The notes below the pieces were generated by a model. That model ran no database searches. It was not told the origin of the DNA and worked only from the letters and a program-made list of their open reading frames with translations. Positions 28,835 to 36,441 of a DNA stretch of 64,000 bases are shown here, one piece after another; positions within the stretch are counted from its first letter, which is position 1, and each line of letters begins with the position of its first letter. The DNA comes from Pseudoflavonifractor_A sp022772585. GTDB lineage: Bacteria; Bacillota; Clostridia; Oscillospirales; Oscillospiraceae. The DNA lies in the NCBI RefSeq assembly GCF_052065415.1, contig NZ_JBQHUB010000015.1:1-64000 (forward strand), written 5' to 3'. The translations under genes were made by a program, and so were the position numbers.

Positions 28835-28952
28835 CATTGTAACAATGCCTGAATTCGATCAAAAGGGCCGAGAATGGCCCTTTTGATCGAATTGTGCGGC
28901 TGCTGCCGCACGAATAAACCGCAAAGAGGTTTATTCAGCAGACATTAGTATA
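28835..28952. repeat. Multi-hairpin intergenic repeat, copy B (full)
   Basis: A full copy: CATTG TAA CAATG, then GCCTGAATTCGATC, then the 12-bp hairpin around GATCAAAAGGGC. These are followed by GTGCGGC TGCT GCCGCAC, AATAAACCGC / AGGTTTATT and the right end CAGCAGACATTAGTATA. It lies in the divergent region between coaBC and the ECF S-component, 66 bases before the promoter of the latter. Confidence 0.85.
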
Positions 28953-29017
28953 GCAAATTCCGGGGGATGTGTAAACCGCCAGTGGCCGGGGCAATATGCA
29001 GACTGTAGGGTTTTTGC

Positions 29018-29046
29018 TTGCATATCACACCGGGAGCGGCTATAAT
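29018..29046 (+). promoter_or_regulatory. Promoter of ECF S-component gene
   Basis: -35 TTGCAT (29018-29023), exactly 17 bases, then a perfect -10 TATAAT (29041-29046). Confidence 0.85.
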
Positions 29047-29052
29047 GAAAGC

Positions 29053-29184
29053 CGCTCAATGGCCTGCGGGATTCCGCTGTACCCACCCGGATGGGACGGC
29101 AGGCGTCCGCAAAGCGGGCCGGAGGGCACATTAAAATTTGCGCTGTATCTCCCAAAGGGAGAACGGCAGCAGGAGGTTTTACAA
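29053..29184 (+). promoter_or_regulatory. 132-nt 5' leader with hairpins, possible cis-regulatory RNA
   Basis: The leader between the promoter and the TTG start is long. It can pair GCCTGC (29062-29067) with GCAGGC (29099-29104) and forms a CTCCC AAA GGGAG hairpin (29149-29161) just before the AGGAGG SD. It matches no riboswitch class I can name; regulatory function is inference. Confidence 0.35.
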
Positions 29185-29859
29185 TTGAACAACACGCAAG
29201 GTCCCAACCGCGCCGCCCGGAGCTCGTCCATCCACGACATGGTGCTCCTGGCCCTGTTCACGGCCATCATCTTCCTGATGGCCTACACCCCCATCGGTCT
29301 CATTGACCTGCCCCTCATCAAGGCCACCATCCTGCATGTCCCCGTCATCATCGGGGCCATCCTGCTGGGCCCCAGGAAGGGCGCGTTTCTGGGCGGGATG
29401 TTCGGACTGACCAGCCTGATCAAAAACACCATGGCCCCCAGCGCCCTGTCCTTTGCCTTTTCGCCCTTTATCCCGGTGCCCGGCACTCAGAGCGGCAGCC
29501 TCTGGGCCCTGGTGATCTGCTTTGTCCCCCGGATCCTGGTGGGTCTGGTGTCCGGTCTGGTGTACCGGGGCCTGACCCGTCTGCTGGGCAAAAAGGCCTG
29601 GAGCATGACCTTTGCCGCGGTAGCGGCCGCCATCATCGGCGCGTTCTTCATGAACACCGGACTGGTGATGGGCCTTATTTACCTGCTTTTCAAGGATGCC
29701 TACGCCACCATGAAGGATATTCCCGTGAGCGCGGTGCAGGCGGCCATCCTGGGCGTGGTGGCGGCCAACGGTATCCCCGAGGCTATTGCCGCCGCCATTC
29801 TGGTACCCGCGGTGTCCATGCCGCTGCAGAAGGCCCTGAGGCGGGGCGCGGCCCAATAA
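29185..29859 (+). CDS. ECF transporter S component, probably pantothenate (PanT-like)
   Basis: This 224-residue membrane protein has six predicted helices. DMVLLALFTAIIFLMAYTPI, then KATILHVPVIIGAILLGPRKGAFLGGMFGL (the ECF S-component core), and a long TSLIKNTMAPSALSFAFSPF segment are visible. S components bind a vitamin and dock with a shared energising module. The TTG start has AGGAGG eight bases upstream. The type III pantothenate kinase gene follows 22 bases later in the same operon, and coaBC is divergent, so pantothenate is the likely substrate (inference from context). A longer ATG frame runs through the leader and lacks an SD. Confidence 0.8.
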   Translation: MNNTQGPNRAARSSSIHDMVLLALFTAIIFLMAYTPIGLIDLPLIKATILHVPVIIGAILLGPRKGAFLGGMFGLTSLIKNTMAPSALSFAFSPFIPVPGTQSGSLWALVICFVPRILVGLVSGLVYRGLTRLLGKKAWSMTFAAVAAAIIGAFFMNTGLVMGLIYLLFKDAYATMKDIPVSAVQAAILGVVAANGIPEAIAAAILVPAVSMPLQKALRRGAAQ

Positions 29860-29881
29860 AAACCGGAGGGAGAGACCAGTC

Positions 29882-30655
29882 ATGATCCTGGCCCTGGATG
29901 TGGGAAATACCAATACCGTCATCGGCGGGTTCGAGGGGGAGGACCTCCGCCTGAGCCTGCGCATACAGAGCGACCGGAACAAGACAGCAGACGAATATGG
30001 CCTGCTGCTCCGGGGCCTGCTGGCCGGGCGGGGGGTGGATCTCTCCGCCGTGGAGGGGGGCATCATCTCCAGCGTGGTGCCTGAGCTGCGCTATGTACTG
30101 AGCAAGGTGATGGAGCGGCTGACCGGGAAAAAATTCCTGGTGGTCAGCAATCAGATGAACCTGGGCGGCATGAAGATCCGCATGGACATCCCCACTCAGG
30201 TGGGCGCCGACCTGCTGGTGGACGCCGCCGCCGCCCTTTCCCTCTTCAAGCCGCCCCTTGTGGTCTTTGACATGGGCACCGCCACCACCATGTCGGTGCT
30301 GGACCCCGCGGGGGATTACATCGGAGGCGTCATCATCCCCGGCCTGCGTCTTTCCATGGACGCCCTCTCCGGCCGGGCGGCCCAGCTCCCTTTCATCAAC
30401 CTGGATGAGCCCCCCGCCCGCCTCATCGGCACCAACACGGTGGACTGCATGAAGGCGGGAGCCATCTACAGCAACGCCGCCATGCTGGACGGCCTGGCGG
30501 ACCGGGTGGAGGAGCAATTGGGAGAGAAGGTGACGGTGGTGGCCACCGGCGGGCTTATGGGCGTGGTGGCTCCCTTCTGCAAGCGGGAGGTCCACTACCG
30601 GGAGGACCTGCTCCTCGTCGGCCTTTTGAGGCTTTACCATCTCAATTCCAGATAG
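29882..30655 (+). CDS. coaX: Type III pantothenate kinase
   Basis: This enzyme phosphorylates pantothenate in the first CoA step; it is the ASKHA-fold form, not the CoaA form. It has 257 residues. MILALDVGNTNTVIGGFEG is the phosphate-1 motif, SSVVPELRYVLSKV and QVGADLLVDAAAA follow, then VVFDMGTATTMSVLD (phosphate-2) and GGVIIPGLRLSMDAL. SD GGAGGGAGA lies before the ATG. Together with the upstream S component and divergent coaBC it forms a pantothenate-uptake-to-CoA locus. Confidence 0.96.
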   Translation: MILALDVGNTNTVIGGFEGEDLRLSLRIQSDRNKTADEYGLLLRGLLAGRGVDLSAVEGGIISSVVPELRYVLSKVMERLTGKKFLVVSNQMNLGGMKIRMDIPTQVGADLLVDAAAALSLFKPPLVVFDMGTATTMSVLDPAGDYIGGVIIPGLRLSMDALSGRAAQLPFINLDEPPARLIGTNTVDCMKAGAIYSNAAMLDGLADRVEEQLGEKVTVVATGGLMGVVAPFCKREVHYREDLLLVGLLRLYHLNSR

Positions 30656-30660
30656 CGAAA

Positions 30661-30694
30661 AAGGCTTCCCCGACCGCGGTCGGGGAAGCCTTTT
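30661..30694. terminator. Terminator after coaX
   Basis: A perfect 16-bp-arm palindrome, AAGGCTTCCCCGACCG and its complement, then TTTT; it can serve the converging RluA gene as well. Confidence 0.9.
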
Positions 30695-30710
30695 ATATTC
30701 AGACGGGAGC

Positions 30711-31616
30711 TCAGTCCTGGGGCTTGTCTCCGCCCCGGCAAAGGCGGCGGAAGGCGGCGGGCTCTTTGGCGGAGAAGGTGCGCTCCCCGCCGGTGCGGGG
30801 GTCGGTGAGGGTCAGCTCATGGGCGTGGAGGCACAGCCGGCCCAGGGGCCGGGTGCGGGCGCCGTACTGCCGGTCCCCGGCGATGGGGTGGCCCATGTCG
30901 GCCATGTGGACCCGGATCTGGTTCTTGCGTCCGGTCTCCAGATCCACCTCCAGCAGGGCGTACCCTCCGCCGGAGGAGAGGACCTGATAGCGGGTGATGG
31001 CCTCTTTGGCGTCCCGGCCCGGAGGGCCGGAGTAGACCAGATGGGTGCGGGTCTCCCGCAGATAGGAGACGATGCGGTCCCGGGATTTTTCGGGCACACC
31101 CTCCACCAGGGCCCGGTAGCCCCGGCGCAGGACCCGGTGCTCCCAGTCCTCCTGGAAGGCCAGCTTGGTCTCCTCATTCTTGGCGAAGAGCACCACGCCG
31201 GAGGTGTCCCGGTCCAGCCGGTGGACCACAAAGACCCGGCCGTTTTTCTCCTTCTCCCGCATGTAGTCGGTGAGGATATGGTAGGCGGTGCGGACCTTCT
31301 CCTTCTCGTTGGCGATGGTGAGCAGGCCCGCGGGCTTGTCAATGACGATGATGTCCCGGTCCTCGTAGAGCACGGGGAAGGGCAGCTCGGCGGCGGGGGC
31401 GGCCTGCCGGGGGATGATGCCCACCTTGTCGCCGGGGACCAGGGGGTGGTCAAAGCGGGTGTAGTTCTTGCCGTTGACCCGGAACTGCCCGCCGGAGAGC
31501 ATGGATTTGATGTTGTTGCGGGACTTGCCCTCCACGTGGGTGAGCAGATAGGGGAGCAAAGTGGTCTCCTCCTCCACGATCCCCACCGGGGTCAGCCGGT
31601 TCTTCTTCTCAGGCAT
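30711..31616 (-). CDS. RluA-family pseudouridine synthase
   Basis: This 301-residue enzyme isomerises uridine in rRNA. The amino third is an S4-like RNA-binding domain (THVEGKSRNNIKSMLSGGQ, then FRVNGKNYTRF). The catalytic core has VIDKPAGLLTI and the signature HRLDRDTSGVVLFAKN, whose second Asp is the nucleophile, and later RKNQIRVHMADMGHPIAGD. The S4-plus-catalytic layout is that of RluC/RluD-type enzymes; the exact target uridine cannot be told. The start ATG is preceded by GGAGGAGAACGCT. Confidence 0.92.
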   Translation of the reverse strand: MPEKKNRLTPVGIVEEETTLLPYLLTHVEGKSRNNIKSMLSGGQFRVNGKNYTRFDHPLVPGDKVGIIPRQAAPAAELPFPVLYEDRDIIVIDKPAGLLTIANEKEKVRTAYHILTDYMREKEKNGRVFVVHRLDRDTSGVVLFAKNEETKLAFQEDWEHRVLRRGYRALVEGVPEKSRDRIVSYLRETRTHLVYSGPPGRDAKEAITRYQVLSSGGGYALLEVDLETGRKNQIRVHMADMGHPIAGDRQYGARTRPLGRLCLHAHELTLTDPRTGGERTFSAKEPAAFRRLCRGGDKPQD

Positions 31617-31655
31617 AGCGTTCTCCTCCGCCCCGGAGCCCGGGGCCTGTTTTGG

Positions 31656-31718
31656 TGCGCGGCCCTTGCCGCGCGAATAAACCGCTTTGCGGTTTGTTCA
31701 GCAGACATTATTATAATG
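31656..31718. repeat. Partial copy of the multi-hairpin repeat (right half)
   Basis: Only the right part of the element is present: GTGCGCGGC / GCCGCGC, AATAAACCGC / GCGGTTTGTT and the end CAGCAGACATTATTATAATG. It begins shortly upstream of the RluA-type gene and is followed by the hairpin cluster. Confidence 0.75.
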
Positions 31719-31724
31719 CGTACT

Positions 31725-31854
31725 GAACAAAGCCGTAAGCCTTGAAAGCCAAGGCTTACAAGGCCGATCAGCTTTGTTCGGGTGCAAGGTTTTTGGGCGA
31801 AACCGCCCAAAAACCTTGCACGTTCCGATGAAGCGCTGCGGCGCTTCATCGGAA
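31725..31854. repeat. Cluster of three perfect hairpins between two repeat copies
   Basis: There are three structures. (1) GAACAAAGC (31725-31733) pairs with 31771-31779 and encloses GTAAGCCTTG / CAAGGCTTAC. (2) An 18-bp perfect stem, GTGCAAGGTTTTTGGGCG (31782-31799), pairs with 31804-31821. (3) A 14-bp perfect stem, TTCCGATGAAGCGC (31823-31836), pairs with 31841-31854. No coding frame or promoter explains them. They look like a nested or composite relative of the flanking repeat. Confidence 0.8.
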
Positions 31855-31859
31855 ATACG

Positions 31860-31977
31860 CATTGTAACAATGCCTGAATTTGATCAAAAGGGCTGAGAAT
31901 GGCCCTTTTGATCGAATTGTGCGGCTGCTGCCGCACGAATAAACCGCTTTGCGGTTTATTCACCAGACATTATTATA
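31860..31977. repeat. Multi-hairpin intergenic repeat, copy C (full)
   Basis: A full copy in the same orientation as copies A and B: CATTG TAA CAATG, GCCTGAATTTGATC, hairpin GATCAAAAGGGC, GTGCGGC TGCT GCCGCAC, AATAAACCGC / GCGGTTTATT, and the end CACCAGACATTATTATA (a one-base change from CAGCAGAC). Confidence 0.88.
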
Positions 31978-32054
31978 TGGGATATCCGCCGCCGGCGCAA
32001 GGGGCGGTATGGGATAAAAAAAGGAGAGCGCGCCGCGCTCTCCTTTTCATGCGC

Positions 32055-32999
32055 TTACAGGAACCGGGCGGCAAAGGCCACCCAGCCCTTCTTCTCCCAC
32101 CGGTCCACGATGGTCATGCCGCTGCGCTCCAGGGCGGCGCTGACCTCATGGGCCCGGGTGTCGATGATGCCCGAGCACAGGAACACGGCGCCGGGGGCCA
32201 TGAACCGGCGCACCGTGGCGGACAGGGGAATGATCACGTCGGCCACGATGTTGGCCAGCACCAGCTGATACTGCTGACCGGCCAGCTCGTCCACCAGGCC
32301 CTGGTCGGTGAGCACGTCGCCGGCAAGAACCCGGTAGCGGTCTTTGCCGATGCCGTTCATCCCGGCGTTCTCATAGGCCACGCCCACCGCCTTGGGGTCG
32401 ATGTCCACCGCCACGGCGGAGGAAGCGCCCAGCCGCAGGGCCGCGATGGAGAGGATGCCGCTGCCGCAGCCCAGGTCCAGCACCCGGCCGCCGGGGACGG
32501 TATAGCGCTCCACCCCGCCCAGGCAGAGCTGGGTGGAGGCGTGGCTCCCGGTGCCGAAGGTGAGGCCGGGATTTAAATAGAGGGCGGTCTTTCCGGCGGG
32601 GACGGGCTCCTCCCGCTCCCACTCGGGCACGATATAGAGCCGCTCCCCCACTTCCATGGGCTTGTAATACTTCTGCCAGCTGTGGGCCCAGTCGTTCTCG
32701 CCCAGGGCGGCGGTGGTATAGGGCTTGTCCACGCCGGCCATCCACCTGGAGAGCTGCTTCTCCCCATCGGCGTCGTCCGGGACGTAGAACTTGATGCGGC
32801 ACACGCCCCGCATCTTTTCCTGGAGCTCCTCGTCCACATAGTCCCAGTACTGCCGGTTCTGCTCCAGAAAACGCTGGAAATCGGTCTCATCCTCGATGAC
32901 CAGACCGGTGACGCCGTTCATGGTCAGGCGGGCGGAGAGGTCGTCCAGCTCGTCATGGGCGGCGTCAATGGCCACCTCCAGCCATTTGATATCCTCCAT
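32055..32999 (-). CDS. prmA: Ribosomal protein L11 methyltransferase
   Basis: This 314-residue class I methyltransferase trimethylates L11. The amino domain WLEVAIDAAHDELDDLSARL binds L11. The SAM fold reads TFGTGSHASTQLCL, then GGRVLDLGCGSGILSIAALRLGA (motif I), AVDIDPKAVGVAYENA and LANIVADVIIPLS (post II/IV). ATG 32999 has GGAG seven bases upstream. It begins 1 base after the stop of the DegV gene, so they are coupled. Earlier in-frame starts lie inside that gene. Confidence 0.95.
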   Translation of the reverse strand: MEDIKWLEVAIDAAHDELDDLSARLTMNGVTGLVIEDETDFQRFLEQNRQYWDYVDEELQEKMRGVCRIKFYVPDDADGEKQLSRWMAGVDKPYTTAALGENDWAHSWQKYYKPMEVGERLYIVPEWEREEPVPAGKTALYLNPGLTFGTGSHASTQLCLGGVERYTVPGGRVLDLGCGSGILSIAALRLGASSAVAVDIDPKAVGVAYENAGMNGIGKDRYRVLAGDVLTDQGLVDELAGQQYQLVLANIVADVIIPLSATVRRFMAPGAVFLCSGIIDTRAHEVSAALERSGMTIVDRWEKKGWVAFAARFL

Positions 33000-33000
33000 C

Positions 33001-33873
33001 TCAGCGCTCCGATCCCAGGAAGAAGAGGGCCACAGTGCCGGGGCCGGTGTGGGCACCGATGACGGGGCCGATGTGGTTGTATACCACGTCCTTTACGCCA
33101 AAGCGCTTTTTGGCCTCCTCGCCCACGATCATGGCGTCCTCCAGGCAGTCGCTGTGGCTGATGAAGATGACCTGATCCTGGGGATCGGTGACCCGCTTGC
33201 CCATCTCGTCCACAACATATTTCAGCGCCGCGCCCCGGCCCCGCGCTTTCCCCATGTTGATGAGATGTCCTTCGTTATCCACATGGAGCACGGGCTTGAT
33301 CTGGAGCATGCTCCCCACAACGGCAGTGGTTGCCGAAATACGTCCGCCGCGCTTAAGGAAATGAAGGTCATTGACTGTGAACCAGTGGCAGAACCGGAGC
33401 TTGTTCTCCTCGGCCCAGTCCCGGACCTCCTCGATGCTCTTGCCCGCCTGGCGCATGCGGGCGGCGTACCACACCAGAAGCCCCTCGCCCAGAGAGGCGC
33501 ACAGGGTGTCCACGGTAAAAATCTTCCGCTCCGGGTACTTCTCCCGCAGCTCCTCCACGGCGATGGCGGAGGAGTTGTAGGTGGTGGACAATCCGGAGGA
33601 GAAGGCCAGCACCAGCACGTCCCTGCCCGACTGAAGGACAGGCTCCAGCAGCTCGGTATACTGGGACACGTTGACGGCGGAGGTGGTGGCCATCTTGCCC
33701 TGGCGCAGCAGGCCGTAGAACTGCTCGATGGGCATGGCCCGGCGGTCGGGGTGGTCCTCGTAGGTATGATCCTCGATGGTAAAGGACAGGGGCAGGACCT
33801 CCACCCCCAGCTCCTCCACCATGGACGCCGGCAGATCGGCGGCGGAATCAGTGACGATGATGTACTCGCTCAT
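33001..33873 (-). CDS. DegV family fatty-acid-binding protein
   Basis: DegV/FakB-type proteins bind a fatty acid and present it to FakA kinase. This one has 290 residues. It starts EYIIVTDSAADLPASM; a DVLVLAFSSGLSTTYNSSA motif carries the Ser/Thr lid, then FTVDTLCASLGEGLLVW, FLKRGGRISATTAVVGSMLQIKP and the carboxy-terminal VIGAHTGPGTVALFFLG. ATG 33873 follows GGAGG. It lies between the DUF1836 gene (70 bases upstream) and prmA. No fakA is visible here. A second DegV gene lies at 53076. Confidence 0.93.
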   Translation of the reverse strand: MSEYIIVTDSAADLPASMVEELGVEVLPLSFTIEDHTYEDHPDRRAMPIEQFYGLLRQGKMATTSAVNVSQYTELLEPVLQSGRDVLVLAFSSGLSTTYNSSAIAVEELREKYPERKIFTVDTLCASLGEGLLVWYAARMRQAGKSIEEVRDWAEENKLRFCHWFTVNDLHFLKRGGRISATTAVVGSMLQIKPVLHVDNEGHLINMGKARGRGAALKYVVDEMGKRVTDPQDQVIFISHSDCLEDAMIVGEEAKKRFGVKDVVYNHIGPVIGAHTGPGTVALFFLGSER

Positions 33874-33943
33874 AGTGAGACCTCCATGTTGCGGCGCGGC
33901 GGGACCCGTGGGCCGGCGGCGCATAGTTTGGTATTTCGGGGGC

Positions 33944-34495
33944 TTACCGGCTCTGCCGGTCCCGCTTTTTTCCGCCCTTCTCGGGCTGTGGGTCCCGCTG
34001 GGCCATGATGTCCAGCACCCGCTGGCAGGCCAGACGGTCGGCATAGCTGCGCAGGGCCAGGTTCAGGGCCAGCCGGGGCAGGTCGTCGGCCTCCCCCTCT
34101 TCCGGCAGGCTGTCCGCCGTCTCGGTGAGGGCGGCGTCCAGCTGGCGGCAGAAGTAGGCATATACCTCCTCCTCGGAGCTCTTGCGCTCCACTCCCGCGG
34201 CGATCAGGCGGCTGGTCTCCTTCACCGAGAGGACCTGCTTGAGCACGCAGATGGCGGTGAGGTAGGCCAGGTGCCTGCGGGAATAACGCTTGCCCTCGGC
34301 CCGGGGGAGCAGCCCGTCCTTGATGTAGTTGTTGACCATGGCGGAGGTGAGCACGTCCCCCTCGCCGTAGTGGATGAGCTGCCGGGGCAGGTAGGAGATG
34401 ACCTGGTCCATATACAGTCCGATGTCGGGGAAGGACTCCCAGTCCACCGGGCGCTGCCCGCCCATGCGCTCTTTCAATTCCTGAAGCTCTTCCAT
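33944..34495 (-). CDS. DUF1836 domain protein, putative MerR-like regulator
   Basis: This 183-residue protein has the DUF1836 pattern: PDIGLYMDQVISYLPRQL, then GDVLTSAMVNNYIKDGLLP and GKRYSRRHLAYLTAICVLKQ. The middle resembles a MerR-like winged helix (MVNNYIKDGLLP followed by a recognition segment). The family is thought to bind DNA, but no target is established. It is first in an operon with degV and prmA. Two GTGAC-type palindromes sit over and upstream of its promoter, a possible autoregulatory site. Confidence 0.82.
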   Translation of the reverse strand: MEELQELKERMGGQRPVDWESFPDIGLYMDQVISYLPRQLIHYGEGDVLTSAMVNNYIKDGLLPRAEGKRYSRRHLAYLTAICVLKQVLSVKETSRLIAAGVERKSSEEEVYAYFCRQLDAALTETADSLPEEGEADDLPRLALNLALRSYADRLACQRVLDIMAQRDPQPEKGGKKRDRQSR

Positions 34496-34540
34496 ATCAG
34501 TTCCTCCCTGCGGGGGCGTATTCCGGATGATGGATGACCA

Positions 34541-34632
34541 GTGACATACATTGTATCACATCACCAGGTGGAAAGTAAAGGAGAATAACCCCCGAATCAC
34601 AAGCATTTGCGTCACATAACACGTGATGTGAC
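34541..34632 (-). promoter_or_regulatory. Promoter of DUF1836 operon with two palindromes
   Basis: On the minus strand, -35 TTTACT (34574-34579), 18-base spacer and extended -10, TGA TACAAT (34550-34555). The -10 lies inside a GTGACAT...ATCAC palindrome (34541-34564). A second site, GTCACAT-N8-ATGTGAC, lies at 34611-34632. Confidence 0.55.
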
Positions 34633-34650
34633 ATACCGCGCCGGAAACGG

Positions 34651-34683
34651 GGAAGCGCCCGGAGTCTCTCTCCGGGCGCTTCC
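34651..34683 (-). terminator. Hairpin after ABC-F gene
   Basis: The 14-bp stem GGAAGCGCCCGGAG pairs with CTCCGGGCGCTTCC; the U tract is short on the minus strand. Confidence 0.7.
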
Positions 34684-34692
34684 AGGCGGAGC

Positions 34693-36291
34693 CTATACGC
34701 CGGGGTGCATGGACTCCAGATATTCGTCGTAGCTCATCTTGCGGTCGATGAGCCTGCCGTCGGCGGTGAAATCGAAGATGCGGTTGGCCACGGTCTGGAC
34801 CATCTGATGGTCGTGGGAGGAGAAGAGCACGTTGCACTTCACGGCCTCCAGGCCGTTGTTGACGGCGGTGATGGACTCCAGGTCCAGGTGGTTGGTGGGC
34901 TGGTCCAGCAGCAGCACGTTGGCCCCGGAGAGCATCATCCGGGAGAGCATGCACCGGACCTTCTCGCCGCCGGAGAGGACCTTCACCGACTTGTACACGT
35001 CGTCCCCGGAGAAGAGCATCCGGCCCAAGAAGCCCCGGAGATAGCTCTCGTGGGGATCGGGGGAGAACTCCCGCAGCCACTCCACCAGGTTCTCGTCATG
35101 TCCCTCGAAGAAGGAGTTGTTGTCCTTGGGGAAGTAGGAGAAGGTGGCGGTCTGGCCCCACTTGACGGTGCCCTCGTCGGGTTCCATCTCGCCGGTGAGG
35201 ATCTTGAAGAGGGCGGTGTGGGCGTTCTCATTGTCGCCCACGAAGGCGATCTTGTCCCCGTGGCCCACGATGAAGGAGACCTTGTCCAGCACCTTCACGC
35301 CGTCGATGGTCTTGCTCACGTCGGTGACGAAGAGGATGTCCTTGCCCACCTCCCGCTCGGGGTTGAAAGCCACCCAGGGATAGCGGCGGGAGGAGGCGGG
35401 CATCTCCTCCACGGTCAGCTTGTCCAGCAGCTTGCGCCGGGCAGTGGCCTGCTTGCTCTTGGATTTGTTGGCGGAGAAGCGGGAGATGAACTCCTGCAGC
35501 TCCCTGATTTTCTCCTCGTTGCGCTTGTTTTGGTTCTTGATGAGGGACTGCACCAGCTGGGAGGACTCGTACCAGAAGTCGTAGTTGCCCACGTAGAGCT
35601 TGATCTTGTTGTAGTCGATGTCCACGATGTGGGTGCAGATGGTGTTGAGGAAGTGGCGGTCATGGCTGACCACGATGACGGTGCCCTCAAAGTCCAGCAG
35701 GAAGTCCTCCAGCCAGTTGATGGCGTCGATGTCCAGGTTGTTGGTGGGCTCGTCCATCATCAGGATGTCGGGATTGCCGAAGAGGGCCTGGGCCAGCAGT
35801 ACCTTCACCTTGAGGCGGGCGTCCAGGGTGGCCATGTCGTTGTAGTGCAGCTCGGTGCCGATGCCCAGACCCTGGAGGATGCGGCTGGCGTCGCTCTCGG
35901 CCTCCCAGCCGCCCAGCTCGGAATACTCCTCCTCCAGCTCGCAGGCCCGGATGCCGTCCTCCTCGGTCATCTCTTCCTTGGCGTAGAGGGCCTCCTTCTC
36001 CTTGCCGATGTCGTAGAGCCGCTGGTTGCCCATGATGACGGTGTCCATCACGTTGTAGGCGTCATAGGCGTTCTGGTTCTGCTTGAGGATGGACATACGG
36101 ACGTTGGGCAGGATGGAGACCTCGCCCTTGGTGGGCTCCAGCTCGCCGGAGAGGATCTTCAGAAAGGTGGACTTGCCCGCGCCGTTGGCGCCGATGATGC
36201 CGTAGCAGTTGCCCTTGGTGAACTGCAGGTCCACATGGCTGAACAGGGCCTGTCCGCTGTATTGCAGGGTGAGATCGGAAACGGTGATCAT
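34693..36291 (-). CDS. ABC-F family ATPase (YbiT/YkpA-like)
   Basis: This 532-residue soluble protein has two ATP-binding cassettes and no membrane domain. ABC-F proteins act on the ribosome. NBD1: GANGAGKSTFLKILSGE (Walker A) and ILMMDEPTNNLD (Walker B, Glu181). A linker rich in Lys/Arg (ANKSKSKQATARRKL) follows. NBD2: VGDNENAHTALFKIL (an unusual Walker A lacking GKS/T) and SVKVLSGGEKVR, then VLLLDQPTNHLD, where the catalytic Glu is Gln464. NBD2 therefore looks impaired in ATP hydrolysis, similar to trapped EQ mutants. ATG 36291 has GGAG six bases upstream. Confidence 0.92.
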   Translation of the reverse strand: MITVSDLTLQYSGQALFSHVDLQFTKGNCYGIIGANGAGKSTFLKILSGELEPTKGEVSILPNVRMSILKQNQNAYDAYNVMDTVIMGNQRLYDIGKEKEALYAKEEMTEEDGIRACELEEEYSELGGWEAESDASRILQGLGIGTELHYNDMATLDARLKVKVLLAQALFGNPDILMMDEPTNNLDIDAINWLEDFLLDFEGTVIVVSHDRHFLNTICTHIVDIDYNKIKLYVGNYDFWYESSQLVQSLIKNQNKRNEEKIRELQEFISRFSANKSKSKQATARRKLLDKLTVEEMPASSRRYPWVAFNPEREVGKDILFVTDVSKTIDGVKVLDKVSFIVGHGDKIAFVGDNENAHTALFKILTGEMEPDEGTVKWGQTATFSYFPKDNNSFFEGHDENLVEWLREFSPDPHESYLRGFLGRMLFSGDDVYKSVKVLSGGEKVRCMLSRMMLSGANVLLLDQPTNHLDLESITAVNNGLEAVKCNVLFSSHDHQMVQTVANRIFDFTADGRLIDRKMSYDEYLESMHPGV

Positions 36292-36325
36292 GTCATACTC
36301 CTTAAAATAGTAAATTAGCCTAATC

Positions 36326-36353
36326 AGTATATCATAAATCCGCCGCAAAACAA
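36326..36353 (-). promoter_or_regulatory. Promoter of ABC-F gene
   Basis: On the minus strand, TTGTTT (36348-36353), 16-base spacer and TGA TATACT (-10 at 36326-36331). Leader about 30 bases. Confidence 0.7.
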
Positions 36354-36411
36354 GAGCGAGAAGAAGAAAAGACCGGCTGCTCTGTACCGGGGCGGGATCT
36401 TCTGGTATAAT

Positions 36412-36420
36412 AGCCGTAAT
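36412..36420 (+). promoter_or_regulatory. Extended -10 promoter of rlmA
   Basis: TGG TATAAT, -10 at 36415-36420, with no clear -35, 22 bases before the start codon. Confidence 0.65.
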
Positions 36421-36441
36421 CGCGGAAAGGAGCGATGCCCG

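Noticed and set aside
29100..29140. Leader segment resembling part of a c-di-GMP riboswitch (GCAAAGC near CCGG)
   Set aside because: Only a few bases match and the conserved GGGAC/tetraloop arrangement is not present.
31899..32576. Open frame beginning in repeat copy C (starts MALLIELCGCCRTN)
   Set aside because: The same short peptide is encoded by repeat copy D at 40684; it is a translation of the repeat and then antisense of prmA, not a gene.
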